Shown one piece after another: positions 43,356 through 52,811 of a stretch of DNA of 64,000 nt (the stretch's first letter is position 1; each line of letters begins with the position of its first letter). The notes below the pieces were generated by a model. It was given only the letters and a program-made list of their open reading frames with translations. It had not been told where the DNA came from and made no database searches. The translations under genes were made by a program, and so were the position numbers. Source of the stretch: Polyangia bacterium (GTDB lineage Bacteria > Myxococcota_A > Polyangia > Polyangiales > JAUICN01); NCBI GenBank assembly GCA_030427835.1, contig JAUICN010000002.1, positions 310,001 to 374,000 on the forward strand, read 5' to 3'.

Positions 43356-43778
43356 CTATTGCGGTGATGGGCCGGCCACGTATTCGTAGGCCTGTTTGAT
43401 TCGGAACGCGGGGCCATGATCCGCGAGTACCACCACGTCCACCCTGCCGGCTTCCTTTTGGGACGGAGCCTTCAGTAACAGCGTGTCGGATTCTTGAATC
43501 GTGACTGCGTCTCCCCGTTGGGTGCCGAAGTACACGGTGTAGCCAGAGTCGTTTCGAAAGGCTTGCCCTGTGATTTTGATGGGGGTTTCCCCAACAACGG
43601 GGCCGGATCTGGGCTGAATATCGAAAATGGCCATTTCTGTGGGTTCCGAGCAGCCACCTACGGATAGGCCCAGGAGCACTCCCCAGGTGCGCAGGGACCG
43701 AAGACCCGAAGTACGACGCGATGACGAACAGCGGGGTAGGAAACGAATGGTGGAGCTCAGGTTGGCCATCCTTCCCAC
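43356..43778 (-). CDS. Small lipoprotein with an IPT/TIG domain
   Basis: A 140-residue protein. The N terminus is Arg/Ser-rich, then a hydrophobic segment (TWGVLLGLSVGGC) ends in a lipobox VGGC. The rest is one IPT/TIG immunoglobulin-like domain: IFDIQPRSGPVVGETPIKITGQAFRNDSGYTVYFGTQ, ending in DVVVLADHGPAFRIKQAYEYV. Such domains occur in surface-binding proteins. Start could also be a later codon since the n-region is long. Confidence 0.8.
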   Translation of the reverse strand: MGRMANLSSTIRFLPRCSSSRRTSGLRSLRTWGVLLGLSVGGCSEPTEMAIFDIQPRSGPVVGETPIKITGQAFRNDSGYTVYFGTQRGDAVTIQESDTLLLKAPSQKEAGRVDVVVLADHGPAFRIKQAYEYVAGPSPQ

Positions 43779-44102
43779 GCTAACGACTGACCGGGATCCA
43801 GGTCAAGTCACCGGTAGATTCCTGGGGATTCAGGATCGAACTTCGAAACGAAATACAGTTTTATTGAATGATTTCTTTATTTATGCAATTCTAAGAATGT
43901 CCTTAAACGGCGATCTTTGTTTGGTTACGTTCTGTGTTTTGGCGGTACCCCGTCCCCCTGGGGTACTGCTGATGTTGAGAAGTTCCCCAGCCACTGGGTG
44001 CAATGTCCGGCGGCTGGGGGACACTCATTTTTGGATATGTCTCAAGCTTGACGTGCGTGGGCCTGTCTTCGACACTGGTGGGAGACGTAGCTTACCCGTG
44101 TC
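43779..44102. promoter_or_regulatory. Long AT-rich upstream region with two hairpins
   Basis: This divergent intergenic region of 324 bp has an AT-rich patch at 43855-43900. It is followed by a 7-bp stem GTACCCC/GGGGTAC at 43945-43966 and an 8-bp stem CCCCAGCC/GGCTGGGG at 43985-44019. The patch may hold the promoter and the hairpins would fall in the leader of the 44.1-kb receiver gene. No known riboswitch class is recognised. No gene is seen here. Confidence 0.4.
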
Positions 44103-46901
44103 GTGTCCCATTCCCTAAGTTTACTAATTGTTGACGCAGACTTGCGTAGCCGCCGCGTGCTGGAGGTCAGCTTGCGTAAGGCGGGGTTTGTGGTGCGTGC
44201 GGTGGAGAACGCAGGGGATGCGCTTCGTGCCATGCACGAGTCCACTCCTGATCTGGTCATGACGGATACGAAGCTTCCCGGGATGGACGGGTTCAGTCTG
44301 GTTTCGAAGATTCGAGAAGAACCCAAGTTTTCGTCGTTGTCGTTGATGTTTGTTTCGAGTGACGCGTCGTTGGATGCCAAGGTTCGCGGGCTTGAGCTTG
44401 GTGTGGAGTACGTGACCAAGCCGGTGTACATCAAGGAGGTCATCACTCGAGTTCGGCTTCAGTTGGATCGCCGATATGGGCCCGAGGGTCCGCCCTCAGA
44501 AAAGGCCCGCATGCAGGGGTCGCTTGAGGATATGGGGGTGGTGGATCTTCTGCAGTCGGTGGATGCGGGGCGCAAGACGGGCGTGCTCTACGTGAGTTCG
44601 GGCCGCAACCGCGGTGTGATCTATTTTCGGGAAGGGCAGGTCCTTGACGCTCAGGCTGGGGATTTGCGTCGAGAAACGGCCGTGTACCGTATTCTAACCT
44701 GGGGCTACGGCGATTTTGAGGTGGATTTTCGGGAGGTACGCGACGAACCCCAGATCACTACGCCTACACGCGGGCTGTTGATGGAGGGGATGCGTCGTAT
44801 CGACGAGTGGGACCGATTGGTGGATGGATTGCCACCGCTCACTACCGTGATGGAAGTGGATGGGGACCGACTGTTGGATTACCTATCCCACATTCCGGAC
44901 AAGGTGAACACGGTGCTGCGACACTTCGATGGCCGTCGATCCCTTGAACACGTGATCGACCTGGCAGGGCAGGACCCCTTGGAAACTTTGGCCGCCCTTC
45001 AGGAGCTTGTGAAGGGCCAACTGTTGCTTGCGGTGAACGGCGGAGTTGTGGACCCGGGGAGAAGCTACCCGAGTGATCCCGCATTGAACTACGGTGTCGT
45101 GCCCAAGGAAGGGTCAGTGGAGGTTCCCTCCAAGCCCCCCGGTATGCATCAACCCTACACGTTGGTGCCGGGGGCGCGGCCGTCCTGGGAGCCTGAGGCG
45201 AGTGATTCTCCTGACCATGTGCCTGGCCCTGCTGCAGGTGGTCCCGACCACAACGGTGCCAAGTCACCTTCCCTTCAGGTGGAATCCCTGGTGCCCCACG
45301 ATCGTCATTCTGCCCTCACGTCGGTGCCGCCCGCCCTCGAACAGGCAGCTACCGGTGCGGGAGTTGAGGGGTCCGCTTTACCAGATTCGCCAGGGGGCTC
45401 CTCTCCGTTTGATCGTCCGGAGGCCACGCAGGCGTTTGAAGCCCCGGTCCCTGCGGACGCCTATCGGGGACAATCGTTGATCCCCAGGGGTGCGGTCTCT
45501 GGATCCACTCATCCGGTGGATGGTTCGGTGGATGGGGTTGTGCGTTCCAAAACAGCCACCCAGGTGATGCCTGCATTTGTTCCGCCGGCGGAGGCGTTTC
45601 CTGCAGTGGGTGCTGCAGAAGGTGGATCGGGTGCGCACACCCCCGGAAGTGAACTTCCCGGCCCGCAAGAGTCGAGCGATGAGGCGGGTGTGGGTTCGGT
45701 TGCGGACGATGAAAACACTATTGTGGGGGTGCCCCCCCCGTCGGTACCCGTTTCCAAGAAAACCCAGCGCGGGTACGGTGCAGTTCTTCCTTCCCCTTTT
45801 CCCCCTGCGGCAGACGTGGAGGATTCGCCGCTGGCGAGGGGCCCATCGGTCCCTGTCGGTCCCGGAGTACTTGGGGGTGCAACCCAGGATGATGAACGGA
45901 CTTCGCCCGGTGTGGGCACCCTTGTGGGTACTGGCGTGGCCGAAGCAGCAGCGGTCGTCTCTTCTGTGCCTGAGGAGGAAGCCACCATGCCCTCTGTTGG
46001 GCCTGATGCCCTGTTGTCGACGGCTCCTTCTGTCGCGCCGTCTTCGATTGCACCGCCTGCGGAGCTGTCTGATCGGTCGCCCTTTGGCCCCGTGGAGGAG
46101 GGCTCCGTTTGGAACGATCCGGTGTGGGAAGAGGATGCCTTGGACCTGGAATCCGGTGGGAATCCTTCCGCATTGAAGGAGGACTGGTTTGAGGTTGCAG
46201 GTGCTGGAAAACCCAAGCGAAAGGGGCGTTGGGTGGCCTTTGCTCTTGTGGTTGTTGTTGGGGTTGCTGCCTGGTTCGGCAAGGACATGTTGTGGCCGGT
46301 TGCAGGTGAATCAGGGGAGCCCATTGCCGTCGGTGATGCTGTAGATCCGGCCACGGATGCGGCACCCACGGCCTTGATTCCCGAATCGCCAATCGGCTCA
46401 GTTGAGGATGGCGAAAACAATGCCGATCGGGAGCCTGGTGTGGCAGGTGAAACGGTGGGTGAGCAACCTGTGCACGTTCCCGATCCAGGAGCCGATGTTG
46501 ATCCCGGAGACGACCCTGGTGAAGAACTTGGTTCTGTGGTGGAGGGTTCAGGAGGTGCAAGTTCAGCCGAGGTGGACGCACTTTTGGAACGTGCCCGCAC
46601 TGCTCGGGGAAAGAAGCAACTGACGTTGTTGCGGGAGGCGGTTGCTCTGGATGGCGATCGTGAGGACGCCGTTGGGGAGTTGGCGTTTCGCCTACTGGCC
46701 GCAGGTCGCAATCGTGAGGCGGCCGAACATGCGGATCGTGCAACACGCTTGAACCCGAAGGATGCCCGGGCGTGGGTGACTTTGGGTGCGGCTTTGCAAG
46801 GGATGGGTGAACGGTTTTCTGCGCAACAGGCCTATCGAAGTTGCGTGGAACAGGGGGAAGGGCCTTTTGTGAAAGAATGTCGCCCCATGGTTCGCCGTTA
46901 G
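44103..46901 (+). CDS. Receiver-DUF4388 protein with membrane segment and TPR
   Basis: A 932-residue regulator. The receiver (1-125) has phosphoacceptor Asp55 in VMTDTKLPGMDG and Lys in EYVTKPVYIKEV. A DUF4388 (PATAN-type) domain follows at about 138-240 (GSLEDMGVVDLLQSVDAGRKTGVLYV, YFREGQVLDAQ). A long Pro/Ser/Ala-rich disordered stretch (about 320-690) leads to one membrane segment (WVAFALVVVVGVAAWFG, near 710). The last 110 residues contain TPR-like helices (ALLERARTARGKKQLTLLREAVAL, REAAEHADRATRLNPKDARAWVTLGAAL). This architecture is typical of deltaproteobacteria. The GTG start is at 44103; no kinase is adjacent. Confidence 0.9.
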   Translation: MSHSLSLLIVDADLRSRRVLEVSLRKAGFVVRAVENAGDALRAMHESTPDLVMTDTKLPGMDGFSLVSKIREEPKFSSLSLMFVSSDASLDAKVRGLELGVEYVTKPVYIKEVITRVRLQLDRRYGPEGPPSEKARMQGSLEDMGVVDLLQSVDAGRKTGVLYVSSGRNRGVIYFREGQVLDAQAGDLRRETAVYRILTWGYGDFEVDFREVRDEPQITTPTRGLLMEGMRRIDEWDRLVDGLPPLTTVMEVDGDRLLDYLSHIPDKVNTVLRHFDGRRSLEHVIDLAGQDPLETLAALQELVKGQLLLAVNGGVVDPGRSYPSDPALNYGVVPKEGSVEVPSKPPGMHQPYTLVPGARPSWEPEASDSPDHVPGPAAGGPDHNGAKSPSLQVESLVPHDRHSALTSVPPALEQAATGAGVEGSALPDSPGGSSPFDRPEATQAFEAPVPADAYRGQSLIPRGAVSGSTHPVDGSVDGVVRSKTATQVMPAFVPPAEAFPAVGAAEGGSGAHTPGSELPGPQESSDEAGVGSVADDENTIVGVPPPSVPVSKKTQRGYGAVLPSPFPPAADVEDSPLARGPSVPVGPGVLGGATQDDERTSPGVGTLVGTGVAEAAAVVSSVPEEEATMPSVGPDALLSTAPSVAPSSIAPPAELSDRSPFGPVEEGSVWNDPVWEEDALDLESGGNPSALKEDWFEVAGAGKPKRKGRWVAFALVVVVGVAAWFGKDMLWPVAGESGEPIAVGDAVDPATDAAPTALIPESPIGSVEDGENNADREPGVAGETVGEQPVHVPDPGADVDPGDDPGEELGSVVEGSGGASSAEVDALLERARTARGKKQLTLLREAVALDGDREDAVGELAFRLLAAGRNREAAEHADRATRLNPKDARAWVTLGAALQGMGERFSAQQAYRSCVEQGEGPFVKECRPMVRR

Positions 46902-46957
46902 TTGGGGGCTGTTGTCGGGGGCTGGTGTTGTTGACGGGATTGGGGTAGGTCGCACCT

Positions 46958-48139
46958 GTGGGCCTAGGCGGGAAGACACTGGCGGGGAAAACATTTGGTG
47001 GCCGGGAGCCGATCGGTGTCGCGGTTGTGGGTGCAGGAGCGTGGGGAAGGAACCATGTTCGTGTTGTTCAGCAGCACCCTGGAACCCGATTGGTGGCGGT
47101 GTGTGACAGGGATGGGAAATCCTTGAAGTCGCTTTCCCTTTCCCAGAACGCTGATGGCCAAGGGGTTTTCTTGTCCACGGAGTTGGACACGTTGCTCATT
47201 CGTGATGATGTGCACGCTGTGGTGGTGAGTACCACGACGCCGAGTCATGCGAGGATCGCCCGTGCTTGTATTGATGCGGGGAAGCACGTGTTGGTGGAAA
47301 AGCCGTTGAGCTTGCGCCATGGGGATGCCGAAGACTTGGTTTTGCGTGCTCGAATGGCTGGTGTGCGGTTGATGACGGGCCATTTGCTGCTGTTTCACCC
47401 TGTGGTGCAGAGGCTTCGTTCCATGATTGCAAAGGGGGATCTGGGAGAGGTCGTGGGGCTCTCTAGTGCGCGCCTTAACCTTGGGGTGGTTCGCGGTCAG
47501 GAAAACGCTTGGTGGTCCTTGGCACCCCATGACGTGGCCCTGGCGAACTATCTGTTGGGTGAGGTTCCGGTGGAAGTGATGGCCCTTGGGGATCGATTGT
47601 TGCAGCGGGGTACGGAGCGACGTGTGGATGCGGAGCAGGATTCAGTCCACCCCTTTCAGGATGGGCGCGAAGATACGGTATTTGCGAGTTTGGGGTACCC
47701 CTCTGGGGTGCGCATGCATGTTCATGTGAGCTGGCTGTGCCCCACCAAGGTTCGGCGTTTTAGTGTGATCGGCACCCAGGGGGTGGCGGTGTTTAATGAT
47801 GTTTCCCCGGACCGAAAACTCGTCATGCTCGGTGTGGGCTCCCGCGATCTGTCTCCCAAGGGCCGTGATGTGGCGGTGGAGGGTGTGGAGGAGGAGGTGG
47901 TGTGCTCCGGTCAGGGCATGGAGGAACCCCTTGTGGCTCAACTTACGGCGTTTGTTTCTGCAATTGAGGAGGGGAAGATCCCCTGTTCCGGTGCCGAGTT
48001 TGGTGCAGAGGTTGTGCGTGTTTTGGAGGCGGGTGCCCAGTCCTTGCGGGATGGTGGTTTGCCTGTTTGGATGCCTGAGCAGCCCACCCGCGCGGTCGCG
48101 GCCAACGACAACATGAGCGACGCGTTTGTGCCCCTATGA
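46958..48139 (+). CDS. Gfo/Idh/MocA oxidoreductase, WlbA/WbpB-like
   Basis: A 393-residue NAD-dependent sugar dehydrogenase. The Rossmann motif is GVAVVGAGAWGRNHVR, then HAVVVSTTTPSHARIARACIDAGKHVLVEKPLSL contains the conserved EKP. Gene order (oxidoreductase, acetyltransferase, aminotransferase) matches wlbA-wlbB-wlbC, which convert UDP-GlcNAcA to UDP-diacetamido-glucuronic acid for surface polysaccharide. Substrate is inferred from order. The start is GTG. Its end overlaps the next gene (TATGAGGG). Confidence 0.83.
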   Translation: MGLGGKTLAGKTFGGREPIGVAVVGAGAWGRNHVRVVQQHPGTRLVAVCDRDGKSLKSLSLSQNADGQGVFLSTELDTLLIRDDVHAVVVSTTTPSHARIARACIDAGKHVLVEKPLSLRHGDAEDLVLRARMAGVRLMTGHLLLFHPVVQRLRSMIAKGDLGEVVGLSSARLNLGVVRGQENAWWSLAPHDVALANYLLGEVPVEVMALGDRLLQRGTERRVDAEQDSVHPFQDGREDTVFASLGYPSGVRMHVHVSWLCPTKVRRFSVIGTQGVAVFNDVSPDRKLVMLGVGSRDLSPKGRDVAVEGVEEEVVCSGQGMEEPLVAQLTAFVSAIEEGKIPCSGAEFGAEVVRVLEAGAQSLRDGGLPVWMPEQPTRAVAANDNMSDAFVPL

Positions 48140-48732
48140 GGGTTCCGGTGAGTGACGGAACTAAAGGGGAAACGCCCTCCGGTGGAGTTCACCCAACCGC
48201 AGTCGTTCACCCAACCGCAGTGGTGGATCCGGGTGTTGAGTTGGGTGCCGGGACCCGCATTTGGCATGGTGTGCACGTGAGTACGGGTGCTCGAATTGGG
48301 CAGGATTGCATGTTGGGGCAGAACGTTTTTGTGGGAGAAGATGTTTCCATAGGCCATGGGGTGCGTATTCAGAACAACGTTTCTGTCTATGCGGGGGTGA
48401 CCCTTGGTGACCGGGTGTTTCTTGGTCCCGGTTGCGTGTTTACCAACGTTTTGCGCCCCCGGGCGTTTCGTGACCAACGGGCGGATTTTTTGGGGACGGT
48501 TGTGGAAGATGGTGTGACCGTGGGCGCGCACGCGACTGTCCTTTGTGGCAATCGACTGGGGGCCTATTCCATGCTGGGTGCAGGTGCAGTGGTAACCCAC
48601 GATGTGGAGCCCTATCGCCTGGTGGTCGGGGTTCCTGCACGGCCCGTGGGATGGGTGTGCCGTTGTGGCGAACCGGTGGGGCGATCCGGGGTAGACACTT
48701 GTGGGGCATGCGAGAAGGAAGCTTTCCCGTGA
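48136..48732 (+). CDS. Left-handed beta-helix acetyltransferase, WlbB/WbpD-like
   Basis: A 198-residue trimeric acetyltransferase. Hexapeptide repeats run through the centre (VELGAGTRIWHGVHVSTGARIGQDCMLGQNVFVGEDVSIG), with NVLRPRAF and a C-terminal helix and Cys-rich end (GWVCRCGEPVGRSGVDTCGACEK) that is usual for WbpD-type enzymes. It would acetylate the 3-amino group of the UDP-sugar. It begins inside the oxidoreductase gene and ends overlapping the aminotransferase (GTGA). The start region has an 18-bp tandem repeat giving VHPTAV twice. Confidence 0.88.
   Translation: MRVPVSDGTKGETPSGGVHPTAVVHPTAVVDPGVELGAGTRIWHGVHVSTGARIGQDCMLGQNVFVGEDVSIGHGVRIQNNVSVYAGVTLGDRVFLGPGCVFTNVLRPRAFRDQRADFLGTVVEDGVTVGAHATVLCGNRLGAYSMLGAGAVVTHDVEPYRLVVGVPARPVGWVCRCGEPVGRSGVDTCGACEKEAFP
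48187..48222. repeat. 18-bp tandem repeat x2
   Basis: GTTCACCCAACCGCAGTC and GTTCACCCAACCGCAGTG lie in tandem, encoding VHPTAV twice at the first coil of the acetyltransferase beta-helix. Confidence 0.85.
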
Positions 48733-49865
48733 GGGTGGCACTTGCATCGACGGCCTCGGGTGAGATCCACAGCAGGGCCATGGAGGCGGTGGAACGGGTA
48801 TTGCGTTCGGGCCGCTATATCCTCGGTGAGGAGGTGGAGGCCTTTGAACAGGAGGTTGCCCAGCGGCTTGATGTTGAACATGCCCTGGGTGTATCCAGCG
48901 GAACCGACGCGTTGCTCGTTTCTTTGATGGCCCTTGAGTTGGGCCCCGGAGATGAGGTGATTACCACCGCGTTTTCATTCGTTTCCACGGTGGAGTGCAT
49001 TTTGCGGGTGGGTGCCACTCCTGTGTTCGTGGATGTGGATCCCGCCACCTTCAATCTCGATGTGGCCCACGTGGCTAGGGCGGTCTCTTCCCGCACCCGG
49101 GCGGTGATTCCAGTGCATCTTTTTGGTCATCCAGTGGACGTGCCCAGGTTGCGGCAACAGGTGGGCCCGGAGGTGGCCATTGTGGAGGACGCGGCACAGG
49201 CATTCGGGGCAACTCAACCCAACGGAAAGGGCGATTGCGCCGTGGGCACGTTGGGAAACCTGGGGTGCTTTTCCTTTTTTCCCACCAAGAATCTGGGTGG
49301 GTTTGGTGATGGTGGGCTTGTGGTGACTTCAGATGCTGCCCTGGCTTCCAAGCTTCGTTCCCTTCGCTCCCATGGGGCGGGTGAAGAAAAATTTTTGAGC
49401 GTTGCCCTTGGTGGGAACTTTCGCCTCGATGCATTGCAGGCTGCGTTGTTGCGGGTGCGTTTGGGTGCTCTTGGCCCTTCGTTGGAGCGTCGACGGCAGA
49501 TCGCCAACGGGTACGGCCTCGCGTTTGCCGCGTCAGGTTTGGTAGCGAGCGACCTTGTTTCTCCGCCTAGGATTGGCCCTGGGCATGGGTGCAACCAGTA
49601 TGTGGTTCGGGTTCCGGGGTCTGTTCGTGCCGATCTTCAGGGGTATTTGCACGGCCGTGGAATCGCCAGTGCGGTGTACTATCCCCGCGGTTTGCATGAG
49701 CAGCCCATGGTGCGCCGCCTTGTGCCAGATCTTCCAGAGCTGCCACATACCGAAAAAGCCTGTTCCGAGGTGCTTGCGCTGCCCATGCATTCGCGGATGG
49801 GGCAGGGTGATGTGCATCTTGTGGTGGAGGCTGTGCAGGCGTTCTTTGATGGACGTGGACCCTAG
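48729..49865 (+). CDS. DegT/DnrJ/EryC1 aminotransferase, WlbC/WbpE-like
   Basis: A 378-residue PLP-dependent sugar aminotransferase. GVSSGTDALLVSLMALELGPGDEVITTAFSFVSTVECILR and EDAAQAFGA are PLP-binding segments, and the Schiff-base Lys is in FFPTKNLGGFGDGG. In the WbpB/D/E set it makes the 3-amino sugar that the acetyltransferase uses. GTG 48729 overlaps the upstream stop; an upstream open frame is non-coding in character. It completes an operon of three. Confidence 0.9.
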   Translation: MRVALASTASGEIHSRAMEAVERVLRSGRYILGEEVEAFEQEVAQRLDVEHALGVSSGTDALLVSLMALELGPGDEVITTAFSFVSTVECILRVGATPVFVDVDPATFNLDVAHVARAVSSRTRAVIPVHLFGHPVDVPRLRQQVGPEVAIVEDAAQAFGATQPNGKGDCAVGTLGNLGCFSFFPTKNLGGFGDGGLVVTSDAALASKLRSLRSHGAGEEKFLSVALGGNFRLDALQAALLRVRLGALGPSLERRRQIANGYGLAFAASGLVASDLVSPPRIGPGHGCNQYVVRVPGSVRADLQGYLHGRGIASAVYYPRGLHEQPMVRRLVPDLPELPHTEKACSEVLALPMHSRMGQGDVHLVVEAVQAFFDGRGP

Positions 49866-49884
49866 CCGGTTGTAGTTTCTACCC

Positions 49885-51378
49885 GTGTCTACGGTGCAAG
49901 AAACGGGTTTGGGTGGATTGTGGGGTTCCGTGGGGGGGGGCCTTTCTAGGTATCGTGCTCCATTTCTTCCCGGCGGATCCCACGCGGTGGATGAGACATT
50001 GCTTCAACGGTTGCTTTCCGTGGCGTTGCAGCGGGGAGGGGATTACGCGGATCTGTTTTTCGAGTACCGTGTGGGGGGCGGCTACTCGTTTGACGAAGGT
50101 ATTCTCAAACGTGCGGGTCGGTCTGTGTCCATGGGTTTGGGAGTTCGGGTGATGAAAGGGGAGGCTACGGGGTATGCCTTCGTGGAGGACTTCAGCGAGA
50201 AGGCCATGGTTCGGGCGGCTACCACTGCGGGTCAGATTGCCAGTTCAGGTGGCCGTGGTGTTCCCCTAGGGTTGCAGCCCGTGGAGGTAGCCTCCCGGTA
50301 TGCGGTTGAGGATCTTTCCTTTGAGGTGGATGGTGAAAGTAAACGTTTGCTTTTGGAACGTGCTGATCGGGCCGCGCGTGCGGAGGACACGCGGGTGATT
50401 CAGGTGAACGCTTCCCTGAACGAGGAGATGCGTGAATTGCTGATCGCCACGAGCGACGGCCGCGTGGCCACCGATCGGCAGCCCATGGTTCGATTTGGGG
50501 TGGGCGTTATTCTGGAAGATGGGACCCAACGGGAATCGGGTTCTTCGGGCGGTGGAGGCCGCGTGGGCTTAGGGTATCTCGATGAACGTACGCCGGAACA
50601 CCATGCCAGGGAGGCGGTGCGCCAGGCGGTGGTTATGTTGGATGCGCGGGAGGCACCAGCGGGGGAAATGGAAGTGGTGCTGGCGCCGGGAGACAGCGGT
50701 ATTTTGCTCCATGAGGCAGTGGGCCATGGCCTTGAGGCAGATTTCAACCGCAAGGGAACCAGCAACTATTCCGGGCAAGTGGGCGAAATGGTGGCAAGCC
50801 CCCTGTGCACGGTGGTGGATGATGCCCGGTTTGAGCACGGCCGTGGAAGCATCAACGTGGATGACGAGGGGTGTCGCCCCGAGGCCGTGACGCTCATCGA
50901 AGATGGAAAGCTTCTTGGGTACATGCAAGACAGGCATTCCGCGGGTCACTTTGACGTGCACCGGACGGGCAATGGCCGGCGTGAGAGCTTCCAGTGCAAT
51001 CCCATGCCTCGTATGACCAATACGTTGCTCAATGCAGGGCAGGACGATCCCGAGGAGATGCTTCACGGCGTGAAACGGGGTGTGTACGCTCGGAAGTTTG
51101 GGGGAGGCCAGGTGGATATTTCCAATGGAGACTTCGTGTTTTCCCTGACGGAGGGATATCTCATCGAAGATGGAAAGCTCACTTCGCCGCTTAAGGGTGT
51201 GAACCTGATCGGGAATGGCCCCGATGTCATGCGTAAGGTGACCCATCTGGGGCATGACTTTGCGGTTTCAGATGGGATTTGGACCTGCGGTAAGGATGGC
51301 CAATCCGTACCGGTGGGTGTGGGGTGCCCCACCGTTCGAATTTCTGCGGTGACCGTGGGTGGAACTCAGGTTGGATAG
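49885..51378 (+). CDS. tldD: TldD-type metalloprotease
   Basis: A 497-residue subunit of the TldD/TldE cytosolic protease, which degrades flexible peptides and matures some RiPPs and antitoxins. The zinc motif HEAVGH (276-281) is intact with the following Glu in GLEAD, and RDRHSAGHFDVHRTGNGRRESFQCNPMPRMTNT is conserved. It has about 35 extra N-terminal residues compared with E. coli TldD. The start is GTG 49885. TldE is encoded immediately downstream with an 10-bp gap. Confidence 0.93.
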   Translation: MSTVQETGLGGLWGSVGGGLSRYRAPFLPGGSHAVDETLLQRLLSVALQRGGDYADLFFEYRVGGGYSFDEGILKRAGRSVSMGLGVRVMKGEATGYAFVEDFSEKAMVRAATTAGQIASSGGRGVPLGLQPVEVASRYAVEDLSFEVDGESKRLLLERADRAARAEDTRVIQVNASLNEEMRELLIATSDGRVATDRQPMVRFGVGVILEDGTQRESGSSGGGGRVGLGYLDERTPEHHAREAVRQAVVMLDAREAPAGEMEVVLAPGDSGILLHEAVGHGLEADFNRKGTSNYSGQVGEMVASPLCTVVDDARFEHGRGSINVDDEGCRPEAVTLIEDGKLLGYMQDRHSAGHFDVHRTGNGRRESFQCNPMPRMTNTLLNAGQDDPEEMLHGVKRGVYARKFGGGQVDISNGDFVFSLTEGYLIEDGKLTSPLKGVNLIGNGPDVMRKVTHLGHDFAVSDGIWTCGKDGQSVPVGVGCPTVRISAVTVGGTQVG

Positions 51379-51388
51379 GGTGGCGGGG

Positions 51389-52780
51389 ATGGATAGGTCG
51401 ATGGGAACGCAACAGGATCAAGAAACCGCGCAGGGAACTGTGGAGCGAGCCCGCGCACTGGGTGCAGATGTGGCGGAGGCTGTGGTGCAGCGGGGGCAAC
51501 ACCTGTCCACCCGTGTTCGGGATAGGGCCCCGGAGTTGGTGGAGGAGTCTGGGTCCAGGTCCCTGGGCCTGCGGGTCATGGTGGGACAGCGTGTGGCCAA
51601 TACCCATACCAACGACCTTTCGCCCGAGGGCGTTCAGCGATTGGTAGAGGACGCCGTGGAGCTCGCTAAGTTGGCGGAGGAAGATCCCTTTGCTGGCGTG
51701 CCTCACCCGTCTGAGTTGTGCCGGCCTGGGGAGTTGTGTCAGCCAAAGAACCTGGGTGATTTGGATCTTTACGACGCAGCTGTTTCTTCCGTGGATGGTG
51801 AAATCGCCTTGGCGTCTGCCCTGGAAGCGGAGGAGGCCGCATTTTCCGAGGATCCGCGGATTACGAATAGCGAAGGTGCGTCCTATGGCCGTGTGGAAGG
51901 GGCGAGTACCCTTGTCACAAGCGGTGGTTTTGTGGGCTCGGTTCAGGGCACCTACGCATCCCTGTCGGTGCGCCCTGTGGCAGAGGATGGGGACAAGGTG
52001 AAGAGAACGGGAAGCTATTGGTCTGCCTGCCGCCATCTGGGGGATATGATCCCCAATGGGGAGGTGGGTCGACTGGCAGCGGAGCGTACGGTGCGAAAGC
52101 TCGGTGCCCGAAAGGTGCCGAGCCAGGATGTGGCTGTGGTGTTTGATCCGGATACGGGCCGTTCTATTCTGGGGTTGCTTGCGGGATGCGTGATGGGCAA
52201 TGCGGTTTGGCGTAAGTCCACCTACCTTGCAGATCGCGAAGGTTCCGAGGTCGCGAGTTCAAACGTTACCCTGACCGATGATCCCTTGATTCATCGTGGT
52301 CCTGGTTCCCGTTTGTATGATGGTGAGGGCCTTGCTTCTCGGCGCAATGTGGTTGTGGAACAGGGCGTGCTGAAAACGTTTCTGATGGATAGCTACAGTG
52401 CACGGAAGCTGGGTAAGGAAAGTACGGCCAGCGCTTCCCGTGGATCCAGCGGTGGTGTTGCCCCGTCCACCACAAACCTTTGTATGCAACCTGGGGATCT
52501 GAGCCGAGATGCGTTGATTTCGAGTACTCAAAAAGGTTTTTATGTCACTGAAATGATGGGTTTTGGATTCAACGCCGTGACGGGTGATTTCAGCCGCGGA
52601 GCCTCTGGGTTTTGGATTGAAAACGGTGAACTTACATTCCCTGTGAACGAGGTCACCATCTCACTCAACCTGGATGCGCTACTGAAGCGCATTGATGGGG
52701 TTGCGAACGACGTGGACCGGCGAAGTTCCATCATGTGCCCCACGTTTCGGGTGTCTTCCATGACCCTTGCAGGTAGTTGA
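51389..52780 (+). CDS. tldE: TldE/PmbA-type protease subunit
   Basis: A 463-residue partner of TldD, homologous but without the HExxxH zinc motif, as expected for TldE. GLRVMVGQRVANTHTNDLSPEGVQRLVEDAVELAKLAEEDPFAG and the C-terminal GFGFNAVTGDFSRGASGFWIENGELTFPVNEVTIS are hallmark segments. A short Cys-containing insertion SELCRPGELCQP near residue 108 comes from an 18-bp duplication. The ATG at 51389 follows a GGGGATGG stretch; ATG 51401 is possible. Adjacent tldD and tldE indicates one heterodimer. Confidence 0.92.
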   Translation: MDRSMGTQQDQETAQGTVERARALGADVAEAVVQRGQHLSTRVRDRAPELVEESGSRSLGLRVMVGQRVANTHTNDLSPEGVQRLVEDAVELAKLAEEDPFAGVPHPSELCRPGELCQPKNLGDLDLYDAAVSSVDGEIALASALEAEEAAFSEDPRITNSEGASYGRVEGASTLVTSGGFVGSVQGTYASLSVRPVAEDGDKVKRTGSYWSACRHLGDMIPNGEVGRLAAERTVRKLGARKVPSQDVAVVFDPDTGRSILGLLAGCVMGNAVWRKSTYLADREGSEVASSNVTLTDDPLIHRGPGSRLYDGEGLASRRNVVVEQGVLKTFLMDSYSARKLGKESTASASRGSSGGVAPSTTNLCMQPGDLSRDALISSTQKGFYVTEMMGFGFNAVTGDFSRGASGFWIENGELTFPVNEVTISLNLDALLKRIDGVANDVDRRSSIMCPTFRVSSMTLAGS

Positions 52781-52811
52781 GCGGAGTTGGAAGTTGTAAT
52801 CCGGAAGCGGT

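Noticed and set aside
43945-44019. Riboswitch upstream of the receiver-DUF4388 gene
   Set aside because: Two simple hairpins do not match any riboswitch class I know, and the downstream gene is regulatory and not metabolic.
45509-46711. 400-codon minus-strand open frame opposite the receiver-DUF4388 gene
   Set aside because: It mirrors the Pro/Ser-rich disordered linker of the plus-strand gene; it has no motif, start signal or neighbour logic.
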